Shown: piece by piece, positions 26,805 to 35,495 of the stretch
How positions within the stretch are numbered: the stretch's first letter is position 1
Layout: the number at the start of each line of letters is the position of its first letter
From: Chromatiales bacterium
GTDB lineage: Bacteria; Pseudomonadota; Gammaproteobacteria; Steroidobacterales; GCA-2729495
Reading direction: 5' to 3'
DNA length: 63,731 bases
Assembly (NCBI GenBank): GCA_016789885.1
Contig: JAEUPZ010000021.1
Location: forward strand, 1-63,731
Notes under the pieces: model-generated
Told to the model about the DNA's origin: nothing
Databases searched by the model: none
The model's input: only the letters and a program-made list of their open reading frames with translations
Made by a program: the position numbers and the translations under genes

Positions 26805-27938
26805 ATGACCGAACCTGCCAGCCTCGACTGCCACCGCGACGCCGACGGTGTCGTGCAGGTGCGCTTCGCCGGCGACTGGCGGCTGGCGGATCCGCTGCCG
26901 GCGGCCGACCCGGTGCTGGCGGAACTGCGGTCCACGCCGGCGCCGCGCGGCGTGGCCTTCGAGACGGGCAGCCTCGGACGCTGGGACACGGCGCTGCTGA
27001 CGCGGCTCGTGGCCATCTGCAGTGCCGCCGATGCGGCCGGCGTACCCGTGGCCGACGCCGGGCTGCCGCCCGGTGCCCGGCGGCTGCTGCACCTGGCCTT
27101 CGCCGTGAAGGAACGCGAGGGCGCGCGCCGCGCGGACCGCCAGCGCAGCGTGGCGGAACAGGTGGGTGAAGCCACCCTCGGCCTGTGGGCTGCGCTCGTC
27201 GAGCTGGTGGCCTTTCTCGGCGTCGCGGCCCGCGCCTTCGGGCGCATGGCGCGGGGCCGCGCCACCTACCAGCGCAGCGACCTCCTCGTCGCCATGCAGG
27301 AGGCCGGCGCCGAGTCGCTGCCCATCGTCAGCCTCATCTGCTTCCTGATCGGCATGATCTTCGCCTTCGTCGGCGTGCGGCAGCTCGAGCCCTTCGGCGC
27401 CGGCATCTACGTGGCGGACCTGGTGGCGGTGGCCATGGTGCGTGAGATGGCACCCATCATGACCGCCATCATCATGGCCGGGCGCACCGGGGCGGCCTAT
27501 GCGGCGGGCCTCGGCACCATGAAGGTCAACGAGGAGATCGACGCCCTGTCGAGCATGGGGGTCGACCCGGTGGAGTTCCTGGTGCTGCCGCGGCTCGTGG
27601 CGCTCATCGTCATGCTGCCGCTGCTCAGCCTTTACGGTAGCCTGCTCGGCATCCTGGGTGGCACGGTGGTGAGCCTGGCGATGATGGACGTGGGGCTGCT
27701 GCAGTACCTGACGGAGACCGGCGACTCGATGGAGCTGTCGAGCCTGCTGGGTGGGCTCTTCAAGGCCTTCGTCTACGGCAGCCTCGTCGCCATCGCCGGC
27801 TGCCAGCAGGGCATGGCCTGCGGCAGCAGCGCCATGGCCGTGGGCCAGGCGACCACCCGGGCCGTGGTGATGGGCATCGTGCTGATCATCGTCAGCGCGG
27901 CAATACTCACCGTCATCTACATCACGCTGGACATCTGA
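26805..27938 (+). CDS. MlaE-type ABC permease with N-terminal STAS-like domain
   Basis: A 377-residue inner-membrane permease. Residues about 1-110 resemble a STAS domain like that of MlaB, fused to an MlaE permease domain with five to six helices (LICFLIGMIFAFVGVRQLE, IIMAGRTGAAYAAGLGTMKV, EEIDALSSMGVDPVEFLVLP). The MlaE EQ-loop region E-E-I-D-A-L is clear. First gene of a tightly spaced operon with the ATPase, the MCE protein and a lipoprotein, for phospholipid or lipid transport between membranes. Start could also be ATG 26775; neither has a strong ribosome site. Confidence 0.88.
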   Translation: MTEPASLDCHRDADGVVQVRFAGDWRLADPLPAADPVLAELRSTPAPRGVAFETGSLGRWDTALLTRLVAICSAADAAGVPVADAGLPPGARRLLHLAFAVKEREGARRADRQRSVAEQVGEATLGLWAALVELVAFLGVAARAFGRMARGRATYQRSDLLVAMQEAGAESLPIVSLICFLIGMIFAFVGVRQLEPFGAGIYVADLVAVAMVREMAPIMTAIIMAGRTGAAYAAGLGTMKVNEEIDALSSMGVDPVEFLVLPRLVALIVMLPLLSLYGSLLGILGGTVVSLAMMDVGLLQYLTETGDSMELSSLLGGLFKAFVYGSLVAIAGCQQGMACGSSAMAVGQATTRAVVMGIVLIIVSAAILTVIYITLDI

Positions 27939-28705
27939 TGCGCGGCACCGACCACATCGTCGTCAGCCACCTCACCATGGCCTATGGCGACTTCGTGATC
28001 CAGCGCGACCTCGACTTCACGGTGCGCCGGGGCGAGGTGTTCGTGGTCATGGGCGGCAGCGGCTGCGGCAAGACGACGCTGCTGAAGCACATGGTGGGAC
28101 TCAAGGCCCCGGCCGCCGGCGACGTGCTCTACGACGGCGGGAGCTTCTGGCAGGCCACCGACGAGGAGCGCGAGCAGGCCAAGCGCCGGTTCGGGATCCT
28201 CTTCCAGGGCGGGGCGCTGTGGAGCTCGATGACGCTGGCCGAGAACGTGGCGCTGCCGCTGCGACTGTTCACGGGGCTCGGCGAGGGCGAGATCCGCGCC
28301 GTCACCGGCTACAAGCTGGCCCTCGTGGGCCTCGCCGGCTTCGACGACTACTATCCCAGCGAGCTGTCCGGCGGCATGCGCAAGCGCGCGGGGCTCGCCC
28401 GGGCCATGGCCCTGGACCCGGAGATCCTGTATTTCGACGAGCCGTCGTCGGGCCTCGACCCGCTGAGCGCGCGGCTGCTCGACGAGCTGATCCTCGAGCT
28501 GCGCGACAGCCTCGGCACGACGATCGTCGTCGTCAGCCACGAGCTCGCCAGCATCTTCGCCATCGCCGACCGGGCGCTGTACCTCGACACCGACGCGAAG
28601 ACCCAGCTCGGACTCGGCAACCCGAAGGAGCTGCGCGACCAGAGCCCCGACCCGCGCGTGCGGGCGTTCCTGACCCGGGGTGAGTCGGCAGGAGTGGCAG
28701 CATGA
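27938..28705 (+). CDS. MlaF-type ABC transporter ATPase
   Basis: A 255-residue ATPase. Walker A GGSGCGKTTLLKH, Q-loop LFQGGALWSSMT, signature LSGGMRKRAGLARA, Walker B EILYFDEPSSGLDP and the switch His in VVVSHELASI are all present. The GMRKR signature is typical of Mla/Ttg2-type importers of lipids. The ATG overlaps the permease stop by one base and its own end overlaps the MCE gene by 4 bases, so the proteins are made together. Confidence 0.93.
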   Translation: MRGTDHIVVSHLTMAYGDFVIQRDLDFTVRRGEVFVVMGGSGCGKTTLLKHMVGLKAPAAGDVLYDGGSFWQATDEEREQAKRRFGILFQGGALWSSMTLAENVALPLRLFTGLGEGEIRAVTGYKLALVGLAGFDDYYPSELSGGMRKRAGLARAMALDPEILYFDEPSSGLDPLSARLLDELILELRDSLGTTIVVVSHELASIFAIADRALYLDTDAKTQLGLGNPKELRDQSPDPRVRAFLTRGESAGVAA

Positions 28706-29706
28706 GCCGCAAGGCGAGCCCGGCGCTGATCGGCGCCTTCGTCATGGCGGGGCTGGCCCTGCTGGTGGCAGGCGTGCTGGTCTTCGGCGGCCTCGAGATC
28801 TTCCGGACCAAGCAGCGCTTCGTCACCTACTTCGACGGCTCGGTGCAGGGGCTGCGGGTGGGGTCCGACGTGCTCTTCCGCGGCGCGCGGGTCGGCTACG
28901 TGACCGGGATCGAGGTGACGACCGACGAGACGATGCTCGACTACCGCATCCCGGTGACCTTCGAGATCCTGCCAGGATCGGTGAAGGTGCTGACCGGTGG
29001 CACGCTGGCCGGTGCGCTGGCGGGTGACGACTCGCGCCTCGAGGACATGATCGCGGCCGGGCTGCGCACACGGCTCGACGTGGAGAGCTTCGTGACCGGC
29101 CAGCTCGTCATCAACCTCGACATGTTCCCCGGCACGCCGGCGGTATTCCGGGGCGTCGACCCGGCCTACCCGGAGATCCCCAGCATTCCCAGCGAGATCC
29201 GCCAGGCCATGGAGCGGATCCAGAACTTCCTCACGGCCGTCGAGAAGAAGGTCCCCATCGAGCAGCTGGTCGCGGATCTCGTCTCGGGCATCCGCGGCTT
29301 CGACGAGCTCATGAACTCGCCGGACCTGAAGGCCTCGATTGCCGGCATCAACACCCTCGTCAACAGCCGCGATGCGCAGGAGCTGCCGGCGGCGCTACGC
29401 GATGCGGCGACCGAGCTGCAGGCGGCGACCCGCGACGCCCGCACGCTCATGGCGAAGGCCGATGCCGACCTCGCGCCGGCGCTGCAGCGTGCGGTGCCGG
29501 TCATGGAGCAGCTGGAGGCGACGCTGCGCGAGGGCGAGGCGGTGCTGTCGCTCGCCCGGGGCCAGCTCGAGTCGAACCCCGAGACGGCGGCGCAGCTCGC
29601 CGCCGCCCTGCGCGAGCTGGAACGCTCGGCACGTGCGATCCGCGTGCTGGTGGACACGCTCGAGAGGCAGCCCGAGGCAGTACTGCGGGGCAGGCGGAAC
29701 CCGTGA
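28702..29706 (+). CDS. MCE-domain substrate-binding protein (MlaD/PqiB-like)
   Basis: A 334-residue protein anchored by one N-terminal membrane helix (about residues 8-28), followed by a single MCE domain (residues about 38-120, with YFDGSVQGLRVGSDVLFRGARVG) and a long helical tail that could form the tunnel seen in MCE assemblies. The tail (residues about 165-320) is longer than in MlaD (about 180 residues in total) and resembles one-domain MCE proteins associated with PqiC-type lipoproteins. Start overlaps the ATPase stop. Confidence 0.9.
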   Translation: MSRKASPALIGAFVMAGLALLVAGVLVFGGLEIFRTKQRFVTYFDGSVQGLRVGSDVLFRGARVGYVTGIEVTTDETMLDYRIPVTFEILPGSVKVLTGGTLAGALAGDDSRLEDMIAAGLRTRLDVESFVTGQLVINLDMFPGTPAVFRGVDPAYPEIPSIPSEIRQAMERIQNFLTAVEKKVPIEQLVADLVSGIRGFDELMNSPDLKASIAGINTLVNSRDAQELPAALRDAATELQAATRDARTLMAKADADLAPALQRAVPVMEQLEATLREGEAVLSLARGQLESNPETAAQLAAALRELERSARAIRVLVDTLERQPEAVLRGRRNP

Positions 29707-29717
29707 GGAGCCGGTCG

Positions 29718-30296
29718 ATGGACACGACATTGCGCGCGATGCTGCTGGTCGCGGTGGCCCTGGCCGCCGCCTGCGCCAGTTCGCCGCCGCCCCGCTACTA
29801 CCGGCTGGTTGCCGAGGCTGCCCCGGCGGCGGCGGCCGACGGCCCCGCGGTCATCGTGGGGCCATTCCAGCTCGCCGAATACCTGGCACGACCCCAGATC
29901 GTCGCCCAGGCCGACGCGAACCGGATGACCATCAACGACTTCGAGCGGTGGGCAGAGCCGCTGGACGCCAACTTCCAGTCCGTCGTGACCGCCAACGTGG
30001 GCCGGCTGCTGGGGTCGGACACGGTGCTCGAGTTCCCCGCCCAGAAGATCCTGAAGGATGCGCGGCGGGTGTCGGGGCGCGTCATGCGCTTCGACATCGA
30101 CGCCACGGGCGAGGCAGTGCTCGAGGTGCAGTGGGGCGTCGTCGATGCGGCCGGCAACGTGGTGCGGCCCGGCCGGGTGTCGCGCTACACGAAGGCCACG
30201 GGGAACGGGTCGACGGCGGCGGGTGTCGCAGCCTTGAACGCCACGGTCGCCGCCTTCAGCGCCGACGTCGCGGCGGCGCTGCGCGCCATTCCCTAG
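29718..30296 (+). CDS. PqiC-like ABC-type transport auxiliary lipoprotein
   Basis: A 192-residue outer-membrane lipoprotein. The signal peptide ends in lipobox LAAAC at about residue 20, followed by SSPPPRYYRL. The rest matches the ABC_trans_aux/PqiC pattern (VGPFQLAEYLARPQIV, ERWAEPLDANFQSVVTANV). ATG 29718 is preferred because AGGAG lies 6 bases before it; a GTG at 29703 overlapping the previous stop is possible. It would connect the MCE protein to the outer membrane. Confidence 0.88.
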   Translation: MDTTLRAMLLVAVALAAACASSPPPRYYRLVAEAAPAAAADGPAVIVGPFQLAEYLARPQIVAQADANRMTINDFERWAEPLDANFQSVVTANVGRLLGSDTVLEFPAQKILKDARRVSGRVMRFDIDATGEAVLEVQWGVVDAAGNVVRPGRVSRYTKATGNGSTAAGVAALNATVAAFSADVAAALRAIP

Positions 30297-30427
30297 AACG
30301 ACCCACCCCGGCTGCTGCCCCGACCGCCGCCCGGTGCCCGGGGTCGACCGGGGCATCCCCTCGCTTACCGCCCGCGGGAGCCTGTGGTAGGGTCATTCCA
30401 ACAGCCTCGTCACTGACGGGTAATCCC

Positions 30428-30775
30428 ATGAGCGAGTCGCGCCACAAGGTCTGGGAACGCCACTTCGACGGCATCGGCGAGGAACTGCTGCGCCTCGCCA
30501 TCGCCTGTGACCTGCGCCTGAAGGAGCCGGGCGTCATCGACCGTATCCTGGCGAACGACGAGACGGTCTGCGGCATCCGCAATCCCGTCGGATTCCACAA
30601 GCTGCACCTCCTCGTCAAAGCCACCTACGACTCGCTCGAGAAGGCCCTGGGACGGATCGGCCCCGAGGAAACACGCGAGATCACCGATGCCCTGACGGCG
30701 CGGATCGAGCACCTGCGGGCCATCGGCGAGGGCCGGGCCTCGGGCCCGGCACCGGGCAGCAAGCCCGGGCAGTGA
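30428..30775 (+). CDS. Small helical cytosolic protein, function unknown
   Basis: A 115-residue, mostly helical protein beginning MSESRHKVWERHFDGIGEE. It has two cysteines (LAIACDLRLKEP and ETVCGIRNP) and a Gly/Pro-rich tail. No family recognised. It lies 10 bases upstream of the polyphosphate kinase gene on the same strand, so the two are probably co-expressed. Confidence 0.65.
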   Translation: MSESRHKVWERHFDGIGEELLRLAIACDLRLKEPGVIDRILANDETVCGIRNPVGFHKLHLLVKATYDSLEKALGRIGPEETREITDALTARIEHLRAIGEGRASGPAPGSKPGQ

Positions 30776-30785
30776 CGGCCCGCCC

Positions 30786-31685
30786 GTGAAGAAGGCCGAG
30801 GTCGCCCGGCTCGAGCGCTTCCTCGAGCCCTACCGCATCACCGGGGGCAAGGGCTTCCGGCTCAAGCGCCACGATCCAGCCGACACCGCGCACCTGAAGT
30901 CGGCCGACAAGGACGAAGCGAAGGAGATGCTCGCCCGCGGGGTCGAGTGGCTCACCGAACAGCAGGACATGCTCTACGCCCAGGACCACTGGGCCGTGCT
31001 GCTGGTCTTCCAGGCCATGGATGCCGCCGGCAAGGACAGCACCATCAAGCACGTCATGTCGGGAATCAACCCGCAGGGCTGCCAGGTGACGTCGTACAAG
31101 CAGCCCTCCAGCGAGGAGCTCGACCACGACTACCTGTGGCGCTACATGCGCAACGTCCCCGCGCGCGGGCAGATCGGCATCTTCAACCGGTCGTACTACG
31201 AGGAGGTGCTGGTGGTGAAGGTGCACCAGGAGCACCTGCAGCGCCAGAAGCTGCACCCGTCGCTGGTGACGAAGAAGATCTGGCGCGAGCGCTACGAGGA
31301 CATCAGCAGCTACGAGCGCTACCTGCACCGCAACGGCGTCGTCACGCTCAAGTTCTTCCTGAACGTCTCGAAGGAGGAGCAGAAGCGCCGCTTCATGGCG
31401 CGGCTCGACGAGCCCGCCAAGAACTGGAAGTTCTCTCTGGCCGACGTCGACGAGCGCGGCCACTGGGACGCCTACCAGGATGCCTACGACGAGGCGATCC
31501 GCCATACCGCCACGCCCTGGGCCCCGTGGTACGTGGTGCCGGCCGACAACAAGTGGTTTACGCGCCTCGTCGTGGCCGCGGCCGTGGTCGATGCCATCGG
31601 CCGGCTCGAACTCCACTATCCCCGCGTGAACGAAGCCCAGCGCAAGGCGCTGGCGGTGGCCCGCAAGCGCCTCGACCGGGAGTAG
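30786..31685 (+). CDS. PPK2-family polyphosphate kinase
   Basis: A 299-residue cytosolic kinase that moves phosphate between polyphosphate and nucleotides. Walker A is FQAMDAAGKDSTIKHVM and the second motif is IGIFNRSYYEEVLVV, with the lid-region Arg-rich helix later (FLNVSKEEQKRRFMARL). Length and motif spacing are those of one-domain PPK2 enzymes. The subclass (nucleoside mono- or diphosphate acceptor) cannot be assigned by eye. Start is GTG at 30786. Confidence 0.92.
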   Translation: MKKAEVARLERFLEPYRITGGKGFRLKRHDPADTAHLKSADKDEAKEMLARGVEWLTEQQDMLYAQDHWAVLLVFQAMDAAGKDSTIKHVMSGINPQGCQVTSYKQPSSEELDHDYLWRYMRNVPARGQIGIFNRSYYEEVLVVKVHQEHLQRQKLHPSLVTKKIWRERYEDISSYERYLHRNGVVTLKFFLNVSKEEQKRRFMARLDEPAKNWKFSLADVDERGHWDAYQDAYDEAIRHTATPWAPWYVVPADNKWFTRLVVAAAVVDAIGRLELHYPRVNEAQRKALAVARKRLDRE

Positions 31686-31691
31686 CCCGCC

Positions 31692-32429
31692 TCACGCGGC
31701 CGGCGGCGGCCCAGGTGGCAGGTCTACCACCGGATAACACGCGTCACCCCACAGCGTGCCCGGGTGGTCGAGCATGATCTCGATGACGATCGGCACGAGT
31801 CGCCCCATCAGCCGCGTGCAGTCACGTACCTGATCGCGGTTGACGTCGCCTTCCCAGGTGGCGCCGCCATGGATCAGCTGATTGCGCAGCGTGTAGATGC
31901 GTGACATCACGATGCCCAGCACCCGGGCCGTGTCGTGGCGGGCGAGCGCGGCCTTCGCAGCGCGCCTGGCGGCAGCGAAGGCGCGCAGCCACTGCTGCTC
32001 GGTGATCCGGCCATTGCGCCATGCCCAGAACTCGGCGCAGACGTAAGGGTTGTCGAGCAGCACGCGGATGCTGCCCGGGAATTCGCTCCAGACGAGGTTC
32101 GCGATCAGCCCGTCCCGGTCGAGGTCGACGAGCTTGCCAATGAACCGCCGGAATGTCGCCTGCTGCGAGAGCTGGTGCGTCTCGTCGATCTCGGTGGCGT
32201 AGGCAGCATTGAAGGAGATCCAGAGGAAGAGGAACCGCGCATCCAGGTCATCGCACCGCTCCTTGCGCACGCCCCGGCTGCCCGACCGCTCCTTCGTCGG
32301 CTTTGGCAGCCGCTCGGCCTGCTCGGCCCGGTCGAGCCAGCTGAGGGCGCGGTGCACGCGGATCGCGAGATTGGGCGGGTGACCGGAGCGCTCGGCGCGC
32401 TGGCGGGCCTTGAGGCGGGCGTAGTCCAT
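31692..32429 (-). CDS. HEPN-like domain protein
   Basis: A 245-residue helical protein, start ATG 32429 (MDYARLKARQRAERSG). Near the C-terminus is RIYTLRNQLIHGGATWEG, which contains an R-x4-H motif as in HEPN ribonucleases and toxins, plus the usual G-G after the His. FLFLWISFNAAYATEIDE also resembles HEPN-type proteins of unknown role. It starts 4 bases beyond the stop of the DUF4126 gene on the same strand. It may be a housekeeping HEPN protein rather than a toxin; no antitoxin is next to it. Confidence 0.6.
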   Translation of the reverse strand: MDYARLKARQRAERSGHPPNLAIRVHRALSWLDRAEQAERLPKPTKERSGSRGVRKERCDDLDARFLFLWISFNAAYATEIDETHQLSQQATFRRFIGKLVDLDRDGLIANLVWSEFPGSIRVLLDNPYVCAEFWAWRNGRITEQQWLRAFAAARRAAKAALARHDTARVLGIVMSRIYTLRNQLIHGGATWEGDVNRDQVRDCTRLMGRLVPIVIEIMLDHPGTLWGDACYPVVDLPPGPPPAA

Positions 32430-32433
32430 GCTC

Positions 32434-33048
32434 TTATCTTGCAGGCGTCCGCTGGCCACCCGCCAGCAGCCAGCGCGCCGGCGCCGCAACGCCACGCCAC
32501 AGCCGCGGCAGCAACCAGATGGCCACCAGCACGGCCAGCAGCAGCGCGCCCAGCAGCAGGAACGGCGCGACGATGCCGAGCCACACGACGCCCGGCGCGA
32601 AGAGATCCTCGAAGAACGACGCGAACCAGTTCGAGAAGGGCTCCGGCGAGTGGTTGATGGCTACCCGCGCGCCGGCCTTCGTGAAATGGCTGCCGGCCGT
32701 GATGGTGCCACCGACGAGCCCGGCGACGACGGCGAGTGCCATGTTGTCGGCCGTCGGCTCCAGCAGGGCCGCACCCGCCAGCACCGCGCCCGCCGGGATG
32801 CGGATGAACGTATGGATGCCGTCCCACAGGCTGTCGAAGCCGGGGATCTTGTCGGCCGCGAACTCCACCACCGCCAGCGCGCCACTCGCCACCAGCACCC
32901 ACGGATGCGCGAGGACCAAGAGGCCCGGCGGCAGCGCCAGCCAGCCGGACCAGCCGAGGCTGCCCACGAGGAACACCACCGCGTACAGGCGGATGCCGCT
33001 CGCCCAGGCCAGCGCGGCGGCAATGGCAATGTGCTGCATATCTGACAT
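32434..33048 (-). CDS. DUF4126 family membrane protein
   Basis: A 204-residue protein with five to six membrane helices. Motifs such as AWASGIRLYAVVFLVGSLG, FAADKIPGFDSLWDGIHTFI and NHSPEPFSNWFASFFED match DUF4126, a family of unknown function found across bacteria. It shares a transcript with the HEPN-like gene (4-base gap). Confidence 0.85.
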   Translation of the reverse strand: MSDMQHIAIAAALAWASGIRLYAVVFLVGSLGWSGWLALPPGLLVLAHPWVLVASGALAVVEFAADKIPGFDSLWDGIHTFIRIPAGAVLAGAALLEPTADNMALAVVAGLVGGTITAGSHFTKAGARVAINHSPEPFSNWFASFFEDLFAPGVVWLGIVAPFLLLGALLLAVLVAIWLLPRLWRGVAAPARWLLAGGQRTPAR

Positions 33049-33130
33049 AACGCAGTTTGCCTCAATCGCACCGCAGCGGCGACACTCCGGTCACCAAGCA
33101 ACAACAAGCCAAGTCTGCGGGAGGAAGCCC

Positions 33131-34060
33131 ATGAAAGCGCTGCCCAACGGGCACGGCGTCACCGGTGCCGTCATTGCCCTCGCCTGCCTCGTCCCGCTGT
33201 GCGGCACGGCGGCCACGCTCTCGACGATCCAGTTCAACACGGCAGGCATCTCGTCGGTGCAGCTCGGCACGATCCAGGACAGCAAGATCGGCATTTTCGA
33301 GGCCGCGCCGACGGCGACGGTTACGCGGGACACCACGGCCGTCGTCAACGGCACGACTTTCACGGACCAGGCCTTCGTCGAAGTCAGCCCCGCAGCGCTG
33401 CGCGCCCGGGGCAGCGTCTCGGCTACGGCGGGACCGAACGCGGCGAGTTACCTGAGCCAGGTGACCGCCTCCGTCAACGACGGCTTCCGCATCGACAGCG
33501 CGCTGTACGACGGCCAGCTGGCCCGCGTCGAGTACTCACTCGACCTCAGTGGCATGCTCGAGCCCTTCCTCGACGCCGGCGCCGGCGCCGGCACGCCCGC
33601 CATCGCCAACTCCATCTGGCGCCTCAGCTCGGGCTGCCTGAGCATCGCCCAGTGCGCACAGACAGTCTATAGCGGCACGAGCAGCTTCAACGGCGGCCTG
33701 CTGCTGCCGTCGGGCGACAGCGTCGGCCGGCTCGACTTCGTGCTCGAGGTGGCCTTCGGTACGACAATCAACCTCGTAACCGTCCTTGACCTCACCAACC
33801 AGCTGCTCTTCGGCAACCTCCAGACTGGTACGGGTGTCGAAGGCGTCACGGGCTCGGCCAGCGCCGACTTCACCAATACGGTGGTCTGGGGCGGGATACA
33901 GAGTGTGAAGCTCGGCGACGGTACCGTCGTCAGCGACTGGACCACCAGCTCCGGCTCGGGCTTCGACTACGGCACTGCCAGCGTCATTCCCCTGCCACCG
34001 GCGGCCTGGCTGCTGGGCTCGGCGCGGCTGGTCGTGGGGGCACGGCGGCGTTACTCGTAG
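33131..34060 (+). CDS. Exported protein with VPLPA/PEP-CTERM-like sorting tail
   Basis: A 309-residue protein with a signal peptide (residues 1-27), a beta-rich, Ser/Thr-rich exported body, and a C-terminal tripartite tail: motif VIPLPPAAWLL, short hydrophobic stretch, and basic end GARRRYS. This is the exosortase sorting pattern of VPLPA/PEP-CTERM proteins, which are trimmed and attached at the envelope or in biofilm matrix. GGAGG lies 6 bases before the ATG at 33131. The last 77 bases, encoding the sorting tail, overlap the end of the opposite-strand hydrolase gene. Confidence 0.8.
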   Translation: MKALPNGHGVTGAVIALACLVPLCGTAATLSTIQFNTAGISSVQLGTIQDSKIGIFEAAPTATVTRDTTAVVNGTTFTDQAFVEVSPAALRARGSVSATAGPNAASYLSQVTASVNDGFRIDSALYDGQLARVEYSLDLSGMLEPFLDAGAGAGTPAIANSIWRLSSGCLSIAQCAQTVYSGTSSFNGGLLLPSGDSVGRLDFVLEVAFGTTINLVTVLDLTNQLLFGNLQTGTGVEGVTGSASADFTNTVVWGGIQSVKLGDGTVVSDWTTSSGSGFDYGTASVIPLPPAAWLLGSARLVVGARRRYS

Positions 34061-35366
34061 CGGCAGCCGCAGCCCCCTGGCGCGCAGCCACGGCAGCGCG
34101 CAGCCGGTCGATGTAGTCCGGCGGGAACTCCCAGCCGATCCCGCCGGGGCCGCGGACCAGGCCACGCTCTTCGGGGGACAGGCCGTAGCGCAGCGTAGCC
34201 AGCAGGTCACTGCTGACGCGCGGGCTGTCCTTGAAGTAGCTGTGGCCGTTGCCCGAGTCGAAGAACGGTGCGGACTGCACGTCGACGACCGCGAGGGAAG
34301 GAAATGCGGCGATGAAGGCCGCGACCTCGGGCGCCCCGGCGAGGTCCAGCAGCTGGCCGGCGCGGGGCTGGCCCGTGACGAAGCGCGCCATGCGCAGTGC
34401 CGCGTCCTGCGGCGACTCGTAGAAGGTGAACCGCTCGGCCACGTTGACCATGCCGTCCTTCAGGTAGTTGCCGACGAGACCGAGGTCCACGTCACTGCCC
34501 ACCAGGATCACGTTGCCGAGCCTCAGGCGGGACTGCAGATCCCCGTCCGGCAGCGGTCCTCCCTGCAAGGCGAGTTCGTGCATGGTCGTCAGCACCATGC
34601 GCGTGCCGGCGCTGTACCCGATGACGTGGATGCGCCGGGCATCGGTCTCCCGCGCGAGGTACGTCAGGAACTCGCGGAAGGCGCGGGCCGAGTAGCGCGC
34701 CGACTCCACGTCGCCGAAGTACGCGAGGCGGCCCTCGCGGGCAGGCCAGGCGAACGGGATGAAGACGCCCTCATAACCGGTGAAGTGCCACAGCTCGGCA
34801 GCGACGAGGAGGGGATTCTCGAAGTTGACGCGGTAGCCGTGCGCATAGACCACGATGTCCTTGACTTCACGCCTGGCGAGCTGCGCATTGACGGCCGCGG
34901 TGAAGCGCGCCGTTGCCTCGGCATCGGCTGCACGCACCGCCTCATCATCATCGAGGTCGAGGCGCGTTCCAGCCAGCGCACCGAACTCATCGACGTCGCC
35001 GAGCCGCAGCGTGAACTTGCTCTCATTGCCCCGGAGCAGGGCGATGTCGCGGAGCTGGTCCCAGCTGGTGTTTTCGCTGGCCTCGATGTGCGCCTCGCCG
35101 AGCCGGATGATCTCTGCCCGCTTGCTGGTGTAGTAGCGGTCGCTGTCAGTTGAAGTTGCCGGCAGGCGAAGGGTGGCATACAGCACTTCCGGCTTGCCGT
35201 CCGGAGGCAGCACGGCCGAATTGCGGAAGGGATTGAACGTTTCCCCGTCGACGTACTCCGGCGCCGGCATCAGCGGGATCTCGTACGTGTTCGTCGACAC
35301 GCACCCGGTGAGCAGCAGGGCCCCTGCCAGCACGGGCGATGCAACCAGGCGCAAGCGGACAGACAC
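33984..35366 (-). CDS. Alpha/beta hydrolase lipoprotein (DUF900-like)
   Basis: A 460-residue protein with lipobox LLTGC at about residue 20-24, start GTG 35366 behind AGGGGAT. The body follows the DUF900 alpha/beta hydrolase pattern: VVYAHGYRVNFENPL, then the nucleophile motif IHVIGYSAGTRM. LVGSDVDLGLV is at the acid position and GNGHSYFKDSP carries the His. The C-terminus is an Ala/Pro-rich tail lying in the region shared with the CTERM gene on the other strand. Likely an envelope esterase or lipase-like protein; substrate unknown. Confidence 0.8.
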   Translation of the reverse strand: MSVRLRLVASPVLAGALLLTGCVSTNTYEIPLMPAPEYVDGETFNPFRNSAVLPPDGKPEVLYATLRLPATSTDSDRYYTSKRAEIIRLGEAHIEASENTSWDQLRDIALLRGNESKFTLRLGDVDEFGALAGTRLDLDDDEAVRAADAEATARFTAAVNAQLARREVKDIVVYAHGYRVNFENPLLVAAELWHFTGYEGVFIPFAWPAREGRLAYFGDVESARYSARAFREFLTYLARETDARRIHVIGYSAGTRMVLTTMHELALQGGPLPDGDLQSRLRLGNVILVGSDVDLGLVGNYLKDGMVNVAERFTFYESPQDAALRMARFVTGQPRAGQLLDLAGAPEVAAFIAAFPSLAVVDVQSAPFFDSGNGHSYFKDSPRVSSDLLATLRYGLSPEERGLVRGPGGIGWEFPPDYIDRLRAAVAARQGAAAAATSNAAVPPRPAAPSPAARPPVAGE

Positions 35367-35495
35367 GTTCGATATCCCCTGTGGCCGCCCCCGGCCCCAA
35401 TGCGGCCATGGACTGAATCCCGGGGGCCTTGGCACCCGGCCGGCCGCGGGAGGTTATAACCGGGTTCGGCTCCCCCGGGCGCAACCGGATTCGGG

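Noticed and set aside
33028..33045. TGGCAATGTGCTGCA as a sigma-54 promoter for the CTERM gene at 33131
   Set aside because: The GG-GC spacing is 9, not 10, and the site lies inside the start of the DUF4126 gene.
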